NCBI GenBank assembly: GCA_900552465.1
Contig: URZO01000094.1
Location: 1 to 15,254 of the forward strand
Origin: an uncultured Parabacteroides sp.
Lineage (GTDB): Bacteria; Bacteroidota; Bacteroidia; Bacteroidales; Tannerellaceae
DNA length: 15,254 bases
Reading direction: 5' to 3'
Both the position numbers and the translations under genes were made by a program. Below, piece by piece: positions 1-7,168 of this stretch; position 1 is the first letter of the stretch; the number at the start of each line of letters is the position of its first letter. Below the pieces are notes generated by a model. The model was given only the letters and a program-made list of their open reading frames with translations, ran no database searches and was not told the origin of the DNA.

Positions 1-2
1 CG

Positions 3-3000
3 AAAAGCAATTTCTCGAAGATCTCAATTGGTCTGGCTTCTCCGGAAGAAATCCTTGAGAATTCGAGTGGTGAAGTTTTGAAGCCTGAAACCATTAATTA
101 CCGTACGTACAAACCCGAACGTGACGGTTTGTTCTGCGAGCGCATTTTTGGTCCTATCAAGGATTATGAATGTCATTGCGGTAAATACAAGCGTATCCGT
201 TATAAAGGTATCGTCTGCGACCGTTGTGGGGTGGAAGTTACTGAAAAGAAAGTGCGCCGTGAACGTATGGGACATATCCAGCTGGTTGTGCCGGTGGCTC
301 ACATCTGGTATTTCCGTTCGCTTCCTAATAAAATCGGTTATTTGCTCGGATTGCCGACAAAGAAACTGGATTCGATTATATACTACGAACGTTATGTTGT
401 TATTCAGCCGGGTGTGAAAGCTGAAGATGGCGTAGCTGAATATGATTTGCTTTCTGAAGAAGAATATCTGGATATTCTGGATACGCTTCCGAAAGACAAT
501 CAGTATCTTGAAGATAATGATCCGAATAAATTTGTTGCAAAGATGGGAGCCGAAGCTATTTATGATTTGCTGGCTCGTTTGGATCTGGATGCTTTGTCTT
601 ACGAACTGCGTCACCGCGCCGGAAACGATGCGTCTCAGCAACGTAAGAATGAAGCTTTGAAACGTCTTCAGGTAGTAGAATCGTTCCGCGCATCACGTGG
701 ACGTAACAAACCGGAATGGATGATCGTACGTATCGTACCGGTTATTCCGCCCGAACTTCGTCCGTTGGTTCCGCTGGATGGTGGCCGTTTTGCTACATCT
801 GACTTGAACGACCTTTATCGTCGTGTGATTATCCGTAACAACCGTTTGAAACGACTGATTGAAATCAAGGCTCCGGAAGTAATCTTGCGTAATGAAAAAC
901 GTATGCTTCAGGAATCTGTCGATTCTTTGTTTGATAACTCACGTAAGTCAAGTGCTGTGAAGACAGACGCCAACCGTCCGTTGAAGTCATTGTCTGACAG
1001 TTTGAAAGGTAAACAGGGACGCTTCCGTCAGAACTTGCTGGGTAAACGTGTTGACTACTCTGCTCGTTCCGTAATCGTTGTTGGTCCGGAATTAAAGATG
1101 GGTGAATGCGGTATTCCTAAATTGATGGCTGCCGAATTATACAAGCCGTTTATTATTCGCAAGCTCATCGAACGTGGTATCGTTAAGACTGTTAAGTCTG
1201 CAAAGAAAATCGTAGACCGCAAAGAGCCGGTGATTTGGGATATCTTGGAACATGTAATGAAGGGACACCCGGTACTGTTGAACCGTGCTCCGACCTTGCA
1301 CCGTTTGGGTATTCAGGCTTTCCAGCCTAAAATGATCGAAGGTAAAGCTATTCAGTTGCACCCGTTGGCATGTACGGCATTCAACGCCGACTTCGATGGT
1401 GACCAGATGGCTGTTCACTTGCCTTTAGGAAACGAAGCTGTACTGGAAGCGCAGATGTTGATGCTTGCTTCTCATAACATCCTGAACCCGGCTAACGGGG
1501 CTCCGATTACCGTTCCTTCCCAGGATATGGTGTTGGGTCTCTACTACATCACAAAGATGCGTAAGGGGACAATGGGTGAAGGTCTGGTATTCTATGGACC
1601 GGAAGAGGCAACGATTGCATATAATGAGAAGAAAGTGGATATCCATGCTCCGATCAAAGTATATGTGAATGATATTGACAAAGAAGGCAATCCGGTTAAG
1701 AAAATGGTTGAAACTTCTGTCGGACGTTTGATGGTTAATGAATTCGTTCCGGAAGAAGTTGGCTATATAAATGAAGTATTGGGTAAGAAGGCACTGCGTG
1801 ATATCATCGGTAAGGTGATCAAAATCTGTGGTGTTGCCCGTACGGCTCAGTTCCTGGATGATATCAAGAACCTGGGTTATTATATGGCATTCAAGGGTGG
1901 TTTGTCCTTCAACTTGGCTGACGTTCTGATCCCGCCTCAAAAAGAGGCTTTGGTGAAGGAAGGCTATGATGAAGTTGAGCAGATCATGAACAACTATAAC
2001 ATGGGTTTCATTACCAACAACGAACGTTATAATCAGATTATTGATACTTGGACACACGTCAACAGTAAGTTATCTGATACCTTGATGAAGCAGTTGACTG
2101 CGGATAACGACGGTTTCAATTCTATCTATATGATGATGGATTCAGGTGCCCGTGGTTCTAAGGAACAGATTCGTCAGTTGTCCGGTATGCGTGGTTTGAT
2201 GGCTAAACCGCAGAAGAGTGGTGCTGAAGGCGGTCAGATCATCGAGAACCCGATCCTCTCTAACTTTAAGGAAGGTTTGTCTGTGTTGGAGTACTTTATT
2301 TCTACTCACGGTGCTCGTAAAGGTTTGGCTGATACGGCATTGAAGACTGCTGATGCCGGTTATCTGACTCGTCGTCTGGTTGACGTTTCACATGATGTGA
2401 TCATCAACGAAGAAGACTGTGGTACATTGCGTGGTCTGGTTTGTACGGAATTGAAGAATAATGATGAAGTGATCGCAAGCCTGGGTGAACGTATTCTGGG
2501 ACGTGTTTCTGTTCACGATGTCATTCATCCGTTGACAGGCGAAGTTATTGTACGTGCCGGTGAAGAAATCCGTGAAGATGCTGCCAAGAAGATTGAAGAT
2601 TCTCCGATTGAAAGCGTTGAAATCCGTTCTGTATTGACTTGTGAATCTAAGAAGGGTGTTTGTGCGAAATGTTATGGCCGTAACCTGGCTACGAACCAGA
2701 TGGTTCAGAAAGGTGAGGTTGTGGGTGTTATCGCTGCACAGTCAATCGGTGAACCGGGTACTCAGTTGACACTGCGTACATTCCACGTCGGTGGTATCGC
2801 ATCTAACGTCGCTACTGAAAACAGTATTACTTCTAAATATGACGGTGTTCTGGAAATTGAAGAACTTCGCGCTGTAGACAGCGAAGAAGGAGGTAAGAAG
2901 TTCCAGGTTGTGGTCAGCCGTCTGGCCGAGCTTCGTATTGTAGATCCTAAGACGAAGATCGTCTTGCTGGCTCATAATATACCTTACGGTTCCAAATTGT

Positions 3001-4268
3001 TCTTCAAGAATGGAGATACGATCAAGAAGGGTGATGTTATCATCGAATGGGACCCGTTCAATGCCGTTATCGTATCGGAAGTTTCCGGTAAGATTGAATT
3101 CGAAAGTTTGGTTGAAAACGTAACTTACAATGTGGAAAGTGACGAAACGACCGGTTTGAAGGAAAAGATCATTATCGAATCCAAGGATAAGACGAAAGCT
3201 CCGGCTGCCCACATCGTGGATGAGAATGGAAACTATCTGAAGAATTACTCATTGCCGTTAGGTGCTCACGTAGTAAAAGACGAGGGCGATATGGTCCGGG
3301 CTGGTGAGGTTTTGGTTAAGATACCGCGTGCCGTAAGCAAAGCAGGTGATATCACGGGTGGTTTGCCTCGTGTAACAGAATTGTTCGAGGCCCGTAACCC
3401 GTCTAACCCGGCTGTCGTTTCTGAAATCGATGGTGAGGTTGGCTTCGGTAAGATCAAACGTGGTAACCGTGAAATTACTGTTACTTCCAAATTGGGTGAG
3501 GTAAAGAAATATATGGTACCTCTGTCCAAACAGTTGCTTGTTCAGGAAAACGACTATATCCGTGCCGGTATGCCGCTGTCTGATGGTGCAACGACTCCGT
3601 CTGATATCTTGGCTATCATGGGCCCGACGGCTGTTCAGGAGTATATCGTAAATGAAATCCAGGACGTTTACCGTCTGCAGGGTGTGAAGATTAACGATAA
3701 ACACTTTGAAGTAATCGTTCGCCAGATGATGCGTAAGGTGGAAATCATCGATCCGGGAGATACTCGCTTCTTGGAACAGCAGGTTGTTGACAAGCTGGAA
3801 GTGATGGATGAAAACGATCGTATCTGGGGCAAGAAAGTTGTCACGGATCCGGGAGATTCCCAGACATTGCAGGCTGGCCAGATCGTAACAGTTCGTAAGT
3901 TGAGAGACGAGAACAGTATGCTGAAACGTCGTGACTTGAAGCTGGTCGAAGTTCGTGATGCCGTTCCTGCTACAGCTAACCAGATACTCCAGGGTATTAC
4001 CCGTGCCGCTTTGCAGACAAATAGCTTTATGTCTGCCGCATCTTTCCAGGAAACGACGAAGGTGTTGAACGAAGCAGCCATAAACGGAAAGGTAGACCGC
4101 CTGGAAGGTTTGAAAGAAAATGTTATCTGTGGTCATTTGATTCCTGCCGGTACAGGCCAGCGCGATTTCGACAAGCTGGTTGTAGGTGCTAAGGATGAAT
4201 TCGAACGTATTTTTGCTAATCGTAAGAATGTCGTAGACTTCAGTACTATGGACAGAGATGATGAGTAA
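3..4268 (+). CDS. rpoC: DNA-directed RNA polymerase subunit beta' (5' truncated by the window edge)
   Basis: Largest catalytic subunit of RNA polymerase. The reading frame is open from base 3, beginning KSNFSKISIGLASPEEIL, so the TTG at 78 is an internal Leu codon and not the start; about ten N-terminal residues lie off the window. In fragment numbering (Lys at base 3 = 1), the N-terminal zinc site is C57, C59, C72, C75. The Mg-binding active-site loop NADFDGD is at 461-467 (bases 1383-1403). The bridge-helix region starts near 715 (GARGSKEQIRQLSG) and the trigger-loop region near 770 (ARKGLADTALKTADAG). The second zinc site is C806, C880, C887, C890. The 1421 visible residues match the roughly 1430 usual in Bacteroidales, so the gene is intact to its stop. 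rpoB is expected upstream. Transcription ends at the hairpin at 4288-4325. Identification is certain. Confidence 0.98.
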   Translation, partial: KSNFSKISIGLASPEEILENSSGEVLKPETINYRTYKPERDGLFCERIFGPIKDYECHCGKYKRIRYKGIVCDRCGVEVTEKKVRRERMGHIQLVVPVAHIWYFRSLPNKIGYLLGLPTKKLDSIIYYERYVVIQPGVKAEDGVAEYDLLSEEEYLDILDTLPKDNQYLEDNDPNKFVAKMGAEAIYDLLARLDLDALSYELRHRAGNDASQQRKNEALKRLQVVESFRASRGRNKPEWMIVRIVPVIPPELRPLVPLDGGRFATSDLNDLYRRVIIRNNRLKRLIEIKAPEVILRNEKRMLQESVDSLFDNSRKSSAVKTDANRPLKSLSDSLKGKQGRFRQNLLGKRVDYSARSVIVVGPELKMGECGIPKLMAAELYKPFIIRKLIERGIVKTVKSAKKIVDRKEPVIWDILEHVMKGHPVLLNRAPTLHRLGIQAFQPKMIEGKAIQLHPLACTAFNADFDGDQMAVHLPLGNEAVLEAQMLMLASHNILNPANGAPITVPSQDMVLGLYYITKMRKGTMGEGLVFYGPEEATIAYNEKKVDIHAPIKVYVNDIDKEGNPVKKMVETSVGRLMVNEFVPEEVGYINEVLGKKALRDIIGKVIKICGVARTAQFLDDIKNLGYYMAFKGGLSFNLADVLIPPQKEALVKEGYDEVEQIMNNYNMGFITNNERYNQIIDTWTHVNSKLSDTLMKQLTADNDGFNSIYMMMDSGARGSKEQIRQLSGMRGLMAKPQKSGAEGGQIIENPILSNFKEGLSVLEYFISTHGARKGLADTALKTADAGYLTRRLVDVSHDVIINEEDCGTLRGLVCTELKNNDEVIASLGERILGRVSVHDVIHPLTGEVIVRAGEEIREDAAKKIEDSPIESVEIRSVLTCESKKGVCAKCYGRNLATNQMVQKGEVVGVIAAQSIGEPGTQLTLRTFHVGGIASNVATENSITSKYDGVLEIEELRAVDSEEGGKKFQVVVSRLAELRIVDPKTKIVLLAHNIPYGSKLFFKNGDTIKKGDVIIEWDPFNAVIVSEVSGKIEFESLVENVTYNVESDETTGLKEKIIIESKDKTKAPAAHIVDENGNYLKNYSLPLGAHVVKDEGDMVRAGEVLVKIPRAVSKAGDITGGLPRVTELFEARNPSNPAVVSEIDGEVGFGKIKRGNREITVTSKLGEVKKYMVPLSKQLLVQENDYIRAGMPLSDGATTPSDILAIMGPTAVQEYIVNEIQDVYRLQGVKINDKHFEVIVRQMMRKVEIIDPGDTRFLEQQVVDKLEVMDENDRIWGKKVVTDPGDSQTLQAGQIVTVRKLRDENSMLKRRDLKLVEVRDAVPATANQILQGITRAALQTNSFMSAASFQETTKVLNEAAINGKVDRLEGLKENVICGHLIPAGTGQRDFDKLVVGAKDEFERIFANRKNVVDFSTMDRDDE

Positions 4269-4287
4269 TAAGATACGAAGCTAAATA

Positions 4288-4325
4288 AAAAGAGGGCTGT
4301 CGGAGTAATCCGGTGGCCCTTTTTT
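4288..4325 (+). terminator. Rho-independent terminator of rpoC
   Basis: AGGGCT (4293-4298) pairs with GGCCCT (4315-4320). Inside, GU/GU wobbles and CGGA (4301-4304) with TCCG (4309-4312) close a GTAA loop. The stem is flanked by A-rich sequence on the left and TTTTT on the right. It lies 19 bases after the rpoC stop. Confidence 0.9.
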
Positions 4326-4336
4326 ATTTTATGTAA

Positions 4337-4368
4337 TTTGTTTAATAAGGTCAGAGTCCTTATATTTG
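4337..4368 (+). promoter_or_regulatory. Bacteroidota-type promoter for the 4401-6151 operon
   Basis: TTTG at 4337-4340 and TATATTTG at 4361-4368, separated by 20 bases, fit the -33 TTTG / -7 TAnnTTTG consensus of the Bacteroidota primary sigma factor. A start near 4375 would give a leader of about 25 bases before the ATG at 4401. The promoter directly follows the rpoC terminator, so the operon is independent of the polymerase genes. Confidence 0.75.
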
Positions 4369-4400
4369 TGTATTGTCTTGGTAATTAAAATATGTAAGAT

Positions 4401-5264
4401 ATGAAAAAAGTACTGCTCTTTTTATTTGTTTCCCTTTTATCTCTGAATGTGGCTTTTGCCAAACATCCTGATAATGAAATGAATGTAATGTCCTTTAATA
4501 TTCGTTTGAGTACGAAAGCCGATGGTGATAATTGGTGGGAGTACCGGAAAGACCTGGCTGCAAACGTGATTAAGTTCTACGATGTGGATGTGTTTGGTGC
4601 CCAGGAAGTTTTGTATAATCAGTTGACAGATTTGCTGGATCGCCTGCCCGGTTATGGATATGTCGGAGTAGGACGTGAAGACGGAAAGACAAAAGGAGAA
4701 TATGCCCCGATTATATATCGGAAGGATCGCTTCTCTGTAGTGAAAAGCGGTAATTTCTGGTTGGCGGAAGATATAAATGCGGTAGGTAAGAAAGGTTGGG
4801 ATGCCGCTTGTGAGCGTGTGGCAACTTGGGCGATCTTTAAGGATAAGGAATCAGGGAAAGAATTTTTCTACCTGAATACGCATCTGGATCATATGGGGAA
4901 GGTGGCTCGTCATGAAGGAGCTTCTCTGGTCCTTGAACAGGTGAAGCTATTGTCCGGAAATCTACCGGTGGTTGTTACCGGTGACTTTAACGCAGTTCCG
5001 GATGATGATCCGATCAAAGTCCTGACAGATGCAAATGATCCGCGTCATTTGACGCATACCCGTACAGTCGCCCCGTTGCGTTATGGTCCGGAGTGGACCT
5101 TCCATGATTTCGGACGTATTCCGGTCGGGAAACGCGAGTGGATCGATTATATATTTGTGAAAGGTAACATCCAGGTACTTCGCCACGGTGTACTGGCTGA
5201 GAGCCTGGGAAACTTGTATCCTTCTGATCATTGTCCTGTCATATCAAGAATACTTATTCAGTAA
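4401..5264 (+). CDS. Secreted endonuclease/exonuclease/phosphatase (EEP) family protein
   Basis: A 287-residue metal-dependent phosphodiesterase/phosphatase-fold protein (DNase I-like superfamily), predicted to be exported. Residues 1-20 are a signal peptide (MKK, hydrophobic core, ending VAFA). All superfamily signatures are present in order: SFNIR with N33; GAQEV with E69 (metal ligand); LNTHLDH with H161; VTGDFNA with D195 and N197; WIDYIFV with D249; and the terminal SDH motif with D276 and catalytic H277. Length is normal for a single-domain EEP protein, and no catalytic residue is missing. The substrate cannot be read from sequence: members cleave DNA, RNA, phosphoinositides, sphingomyelin or nucleotides. 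It is the first gene of a tight pair with the AraC regulator. Fold and catalytic competence are well supported; substrate is unknown. Confidence 0.92.
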   Translation: MKKVLLFLFVSLLSLNVAFAKHPDNEMNVMSFNIRLSTKADGDNWWEYRKDLAANVIKFYDVDVFGAQEVLYNQLTDLLDRLPGYGYVGVGREDGKTKGEYAPIIYRKDRFSVVKSGNFWLAEDINAVGKKGWDAACERVATWAIFKDKESGKEFFYLNTHLDHMGKVARHEGASLVLEQVKLLSGNLPVVVTGDFNAVPDDDPIKVLTDANDPRHLTHTRTVAPLRYGPEWTFHDFGRIPVGKREWIDYIFVKGNIQVLRHGVLAESLGNLYPSDHCPVISRILIQ

Positions 5265-5269
5265 GCGCT

Positions 5270-6151
5270 ATGGGGTCCGTAGATGTATTAAGAGAGATTA
5301 CGCCGCTTTCACCGGAAGATTGTTTTCTGGTGATGCAGCGTCCGAAGCGCGGCTTTTCCTATCCGCTTCATGTACATCCGGAATTTGAACTGAATTATCT
5401 GGAGAATGCAGGTGGGGCGATTCGTATAGTCGGAGAGTCGGTTGAAGAGATGGAGGATATTGATTTGTTGCTGGTTGCCGGGGGGACGAAACATGCTTAT
5501 TCTAACCATAAATGTCCTTTTACGAACGTACTGGAGATCACGATCCAGTTTCACGCCTCTCTCTTTGATAGCCTTATTAACAAACGTCATTTCAAGACGA
5601 TTAAGGACATGTTTGAGAAGGCTTCATGTGGCCTTGTTTTTAGTCGGGATATGATTATGCGTATCCAGCCGGAATTGAAAAAACTGTCAAGCGATAAGCC
5701 GGATTCCTTTCATAATTTATTACGTTTAATAGACATACTCAAGACATTATCTCTGGATGAAGATGCTCGCAAATTGAATGCTGTCAATACCGTAGAAAAC
5801 TTTAGAAATGTGGATAATGATCGTTTGGATACGATCATGCTGTTTTTGCACGAAAATTATCAGCGTCCGGTTTCTTTGCCCGAACTTGCTTCGTTAATAA
5901 ATATGAGCGAAGCGTCGCTTACCCGGTTTTTAAAAAAGTGGACAGGAAAAACATTTATTGATAATTTGAACGACATTCGTATAGCGGAAGCTGTTTGTCG
6001 GCTGATCGATACAAGCGATACAATTGCAGAAATATGCTATAAATCCGGTTTTAATAACTTATCGAATTTCAATCGGGCATTTAAGCGACGAAAAGGTAGT
6101 ACACCTACGGAATATCGTGAGAAATATGCCAGTTCACGTTTTAAGGTTTGA
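5270..6151 (+). CDS. AraC-family transcriptional regulator (cupin sensor + HTH)
   Basis: A 293-residue transcription factor. The N-terminal part (about 20-110) looks like an AraC-type cupin ligand domain, with LHVHPEFELNYL carrying H34 and H36. The C-terminal part (about 190-290) is the double helix-turn-helix DNA-binding domain: SLPELASLINMSEASLTRFLKKWTG for the first HTH, and TIAEICYKSGFNNLSNFNRAFKR then G-TPTEYR for the conserved second HTH. I chose the ATG at 5270, five bases after the upstream stop; an in-frame TTG at 5231 would add 13 residues inside the upstream gene and is less likely. Co-transcription with the EEP gene is expected. Its target may be the 21-bp-period direct repeat at 6193-6228, just past its own end. 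The ligand is unknown. Confidence 0.93.
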   Translation: MGSVDVLREITPLSPEDCFLVMQRPKRGFSYPLHVHPEFELNYLENAGGAIRIVGESVEEMEDIDLLLVAGGTKHAYSNHKCPFTNVLEITIQFHASLFDSLINKRHFKTIKDMFEKASCGLVFSRDMIMRIQPELKKLSSDKPDSFHNLLRLIDILKTLSLDEDARKLNAVNTVENFRNVDNDRLDTIMLFLHENYQRPVSLPELASLINMSEASLTRFLKKWTGKTFIDNLNDIRIAEAVCRLIDTSDTIAEICYKSGFNNLSNFNRAFKRRKGSTPTEYREKYASSRFKV

Positions 6152-6192
6152 AACATGAATTTAAACTAATTTACAGAACTGAAAATTTCTGT

Positions 6193-6228
6193 ATGACGAA
6201 ATAGTATCATATAATGATAAAATAGTAT
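6193..6228 (+). repeat. Direct repeat pair with 21-bp period, candidate AraC-type operator
   Basis: ATGAYRAAATAGTAT occurs at 6193-6207 and 6214-6228, 13 of 15 positions identical, with starts exactly 21 bp apart (two helical turns). The downstream copy touches the -33 TTTG (6228-6231). Tandem half-sites about 21 bp apart bordering the upstream promoter element are the classical arrangement for an activating AraC-family protein (as at araBAD). An AraC gene ends 41 bases upstream. That the encoded protein binds here is inference. Confidence 0.6.
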
Positions 6229-6259
6229 TTGGCGGTTATTTGTATGGGACATATCTTTG
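6228..6259 (+). promoter_or_regulatory. Bacteroidota-type promoter beside the direct repeat
   Basis: TTTG at 6228-6231 and TATCTTTG at 6252-6259, 20 bases apart, match the -33/-7 consensus. The start would be near 6266. No protein gene follows before the terminator at 6391-6422. Confidence 0.65.
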
Positions 6260-6265
6260 TAATGT

Positions 6266-6425
6266 TGAATAAACAACGAATTTACTAAGACAAACAGCCT
6301 TAGTTTAAGCGTCGGGATTATAAAAGATAAAACACAATAAGGTATTTTTTTTACATTGGTCTAAAGAATTGAGAATTAAAAACACAACTGAAAAAGGGCT
6401 GCCTGTGAAGGTGGCCCTTTTTATT
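6266..6425 (+). ncRNA. Putative small RNA or orphan leader of about 155 nucleotides
   Basis: This stretch is bounded by a consensus promoter with an operator-like repeat on one side and a strong intrinsic terminator on the other, and has no usable reading frame. The predicted transcript starts near 6266 and ends in the U-run near 6422. It contains a 5' hairpin (ACTAAG 6284-6289 with CTTAGT 6299-6304), a long A/U-rich unpaired middle with a U8 tract at 6345-6352, and the terminator stem. I do not recognise it as 6S RNA, tmRNA or any known family. It could instead be the 5' leader of a lost gene (for instance a SusC-like receptor once controlled by the AraC protein), or an attenuator ahead of the DUF3467 gene. 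Confidence 0.4.
6391..6422 (+). terminator. Strong Rho-independent terminator
   Basis: AAAAAGGGCT (6391-6400) pairs perfectly, allowing one G-U, with GGCCCTTTTT (6413-6422); GCC/GGT extends the stem inside and the loop is TGTGAA (6404-6409). It ends transcription from the promoter at 6228-6259 and any read-through from the AraC gene. Its stem and base resemble the rpoC terminator. Confidence 0.85.
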
Positions 6426-6457
6426 TGATCCCATTCCGATTTTAATATGTATATTTG
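6424..6457 (+). promoter_or_regulatory. Promoter of the DUF3467 gene
   Basis: TTTG at 6424-6427 and TATATTTG at 6450-6457; the -7 box is a perfect match, while the 22-base spacing is slightly long. A start near 6464 leaves a leader of about 27 bases to the ATG at 6491. Confidence 0.6.
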
Positions 6458-6490
6458 TATTAGAATAATTATAATCGAATAATAGAAAAT

Positions 6491-6802
6491 ATGGAAAGTA
6501 ACAACAAGGCAACAAATGAGATTCAGGTAGAGTTGTCAGAAGAGATGGCTCAGGGAACATATGCCAATCTGGCAATCATATCACATTCATCATCAGAGTT
6601 TATTTTGGATTTTATCCGGGTCGTGCCGGGTGCGCCGAAAGCGCAGGTGAAAAGCCGTGTTATCCTTACTCCGGATAATGCCAAGCGTTTGCTGTTTGCT
6701 TTGCAGGATAATCTGGCAAAGTTTGAAGAGCAGGCTAACGGTAAAACGGCTAAGTTCGAAGATTTTATACCTCCTATCGGAGGCGTGAAAGGTGAAGCCT
6801 GA
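6491..6802 (+). CDS. DUF3467 family protein
   Basis: A 103-residue soluble protein with no signal peptide or membrane segment. I recognise it as DUF3467 from the conserved core: YANLAIISHSSSEFILDFIR near 24-43, then GAPKAQVKSRVILTPDNAKRLL and an amphipathic ALQDNLAKFE helix, ending in PPIGG. The family is widespread as a short stand-alone protein, and its biochemical function is not established. From memory it often sits just downstream of rpoC in Bacteroides, which would make the EEP-AraC unit an insertion between the two; that is unverified. It has its own promoter and shares a bidirectional terminator with the convergent gene. No Shine-Dalgarno is visible; the ATG follows an A-rich stretch, normal for this phylum. 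Confidence 0.85.
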   Translation: MESNNKATNEIQVELSEEMAQGTYANLAIISHSSSEFILDFIRVVPGAPKAQVKSRVILTPDNAKRLLFALQDNLAKFEEQANGKTAKFEDFIPPIGGVKGEA

Positions 6803-6817
6803 TCTCGCAGGTTAGAT

Positions 6818-6857
6818 ACAAAAAAGGGTCGCTCTTGCAAGAGCGACCCTTTTTTGT
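6818..6857. terminator. Perfect 40-bp palindromic bidirectional terminator
   Basis: ACAAAAAAGGGTCGCTCTTG (6818-6837) is the exact reverse complement of 6838-6857. With six As before and six Ts after the GC stem, it works for the rightward DUF3467 gene and the leftward small membrane-protein gene, and lies in the 70 bases between their stops. Confidence 0.92.
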
Positions 6858-6872
6858 TGTAAGTGTGTGTGA

Positions 6873-7043
6873 TTATTCGAGTCTCTTGTTAATAACGATA
6901 TGACCGATATAACCCAGGATAATGATTCCTAAACCGGTAAGAAGAATCGTATTAGACAATCCTCCACTAATAGCCGGTACTGCTAAAATGATAACACCGA
7001 TAAGGAGTACGATTACCCCCAGATATTTCAATAATTCGTTCAT
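6873..7043 (-). CDS. Small two-helix membrane protein, 56 residues
   Basis: A short hypothetical inner-membrane protein of unknown function. The start is the ATG at 7043 (MNELLKYLGV); the reading frame is open further upstream, but that part (to 7109) has no ATG and is polar sequence unlike the rest. Two hydrophobic segments are clear: about 8-25 (GVIVLLIGVIILAVPAI) and about 33-51 (ILLTGLGIIILGYIGHIVI), joined by the short SGGLSNT turn, ending in a positively charged NKRLE tail. No motif suggests a reaction. It resembles small conserved Bacteroidales membrane proteins of the same layout, from memory. It is transcribed toward the DUF3467 gene and shares its terminator. Possible minus-strand promoter boxes lie at 7081-7130, but none is clean. 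Confidence 0.75.
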   Translation of the reverse strand: MNELLKYLGVIVLLIGVIILAVPAISGGLSNTILLTGLGIIILGYIGHIVINKRLE

Positions 7044-7153
7044 GGTGATAGATATTTTATGTATTATTTTTTTTCTACCGCAAATAAAGTAATAATAACC
7101 CGATTGCAAAAATATTTTGAGACAAAAATAATGAAACCATTGAATTTAGCCTT

Positions 7154-7161
7154 TATATTTG
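7154..7161 (+). promoter_or_regulatory. -7 promoter box of the acyltransferase gene
   Basis: TATATTTG matches TAnnTTTG exactly, but no TTTG lies at the expected -33 distance. A start near 7168 would make the ATG at 7169 leaderless, which favours the in-frame ATG at 7181 as the true start. Confidence 0.4.
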
Positions 7162-7168
7162 CATAATA

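Larger units (their letters stand above)
6152..6490. other. 339-base intergenic region with operator-like repeat, promoter, short transcript and terminator
   Basis: No protein gene is supportable here. From left to right: a 7-bp hairpin after the AraC stop (TACAGAA 6172-6178 with TTCTGTA 6187-6193, no T-run, so a poor terminator); a 15-bp direct repeat (6193-6207 and 6214-6228); a promoter (6228-6259); an AT-rich stretch with a small hairpin (6284-6304) and a T8 tract (6345-6352); a strong terminator (6391-6422); and the promoter of the next gene (6424-6457). Each main element is listed separately. The longest plausible ATG reading frame after the promoter (from 6262) has only 8 codons. Confidence 0.7.

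Noticed and set aside
78..80. TTG at 78 as the rpoC start
   Set aside because: The frame continues upstream to base 3 with residues that match the conserved RpoC N terminus.
3258..4136. 292-codon minus-strand reading frame inside rpoC
   Set aside because: Shadow of rpoC codon usage; low-complexity, no promoter, no family features.
5231..5233. TTG at 5231 as the AraC gene start
   Set aside because: It would overlap the EEP gene by 34 bases; the ATG at 5270 lies 5 bases after the stop and fits the usual N terminus.
6172..6193. Hairpin TACAGAA/TTCTGTA as the AraC gene terminator
   Set aside because: Only 7 A/T-rich pairs and no following T-run; may be part of the control region instead.
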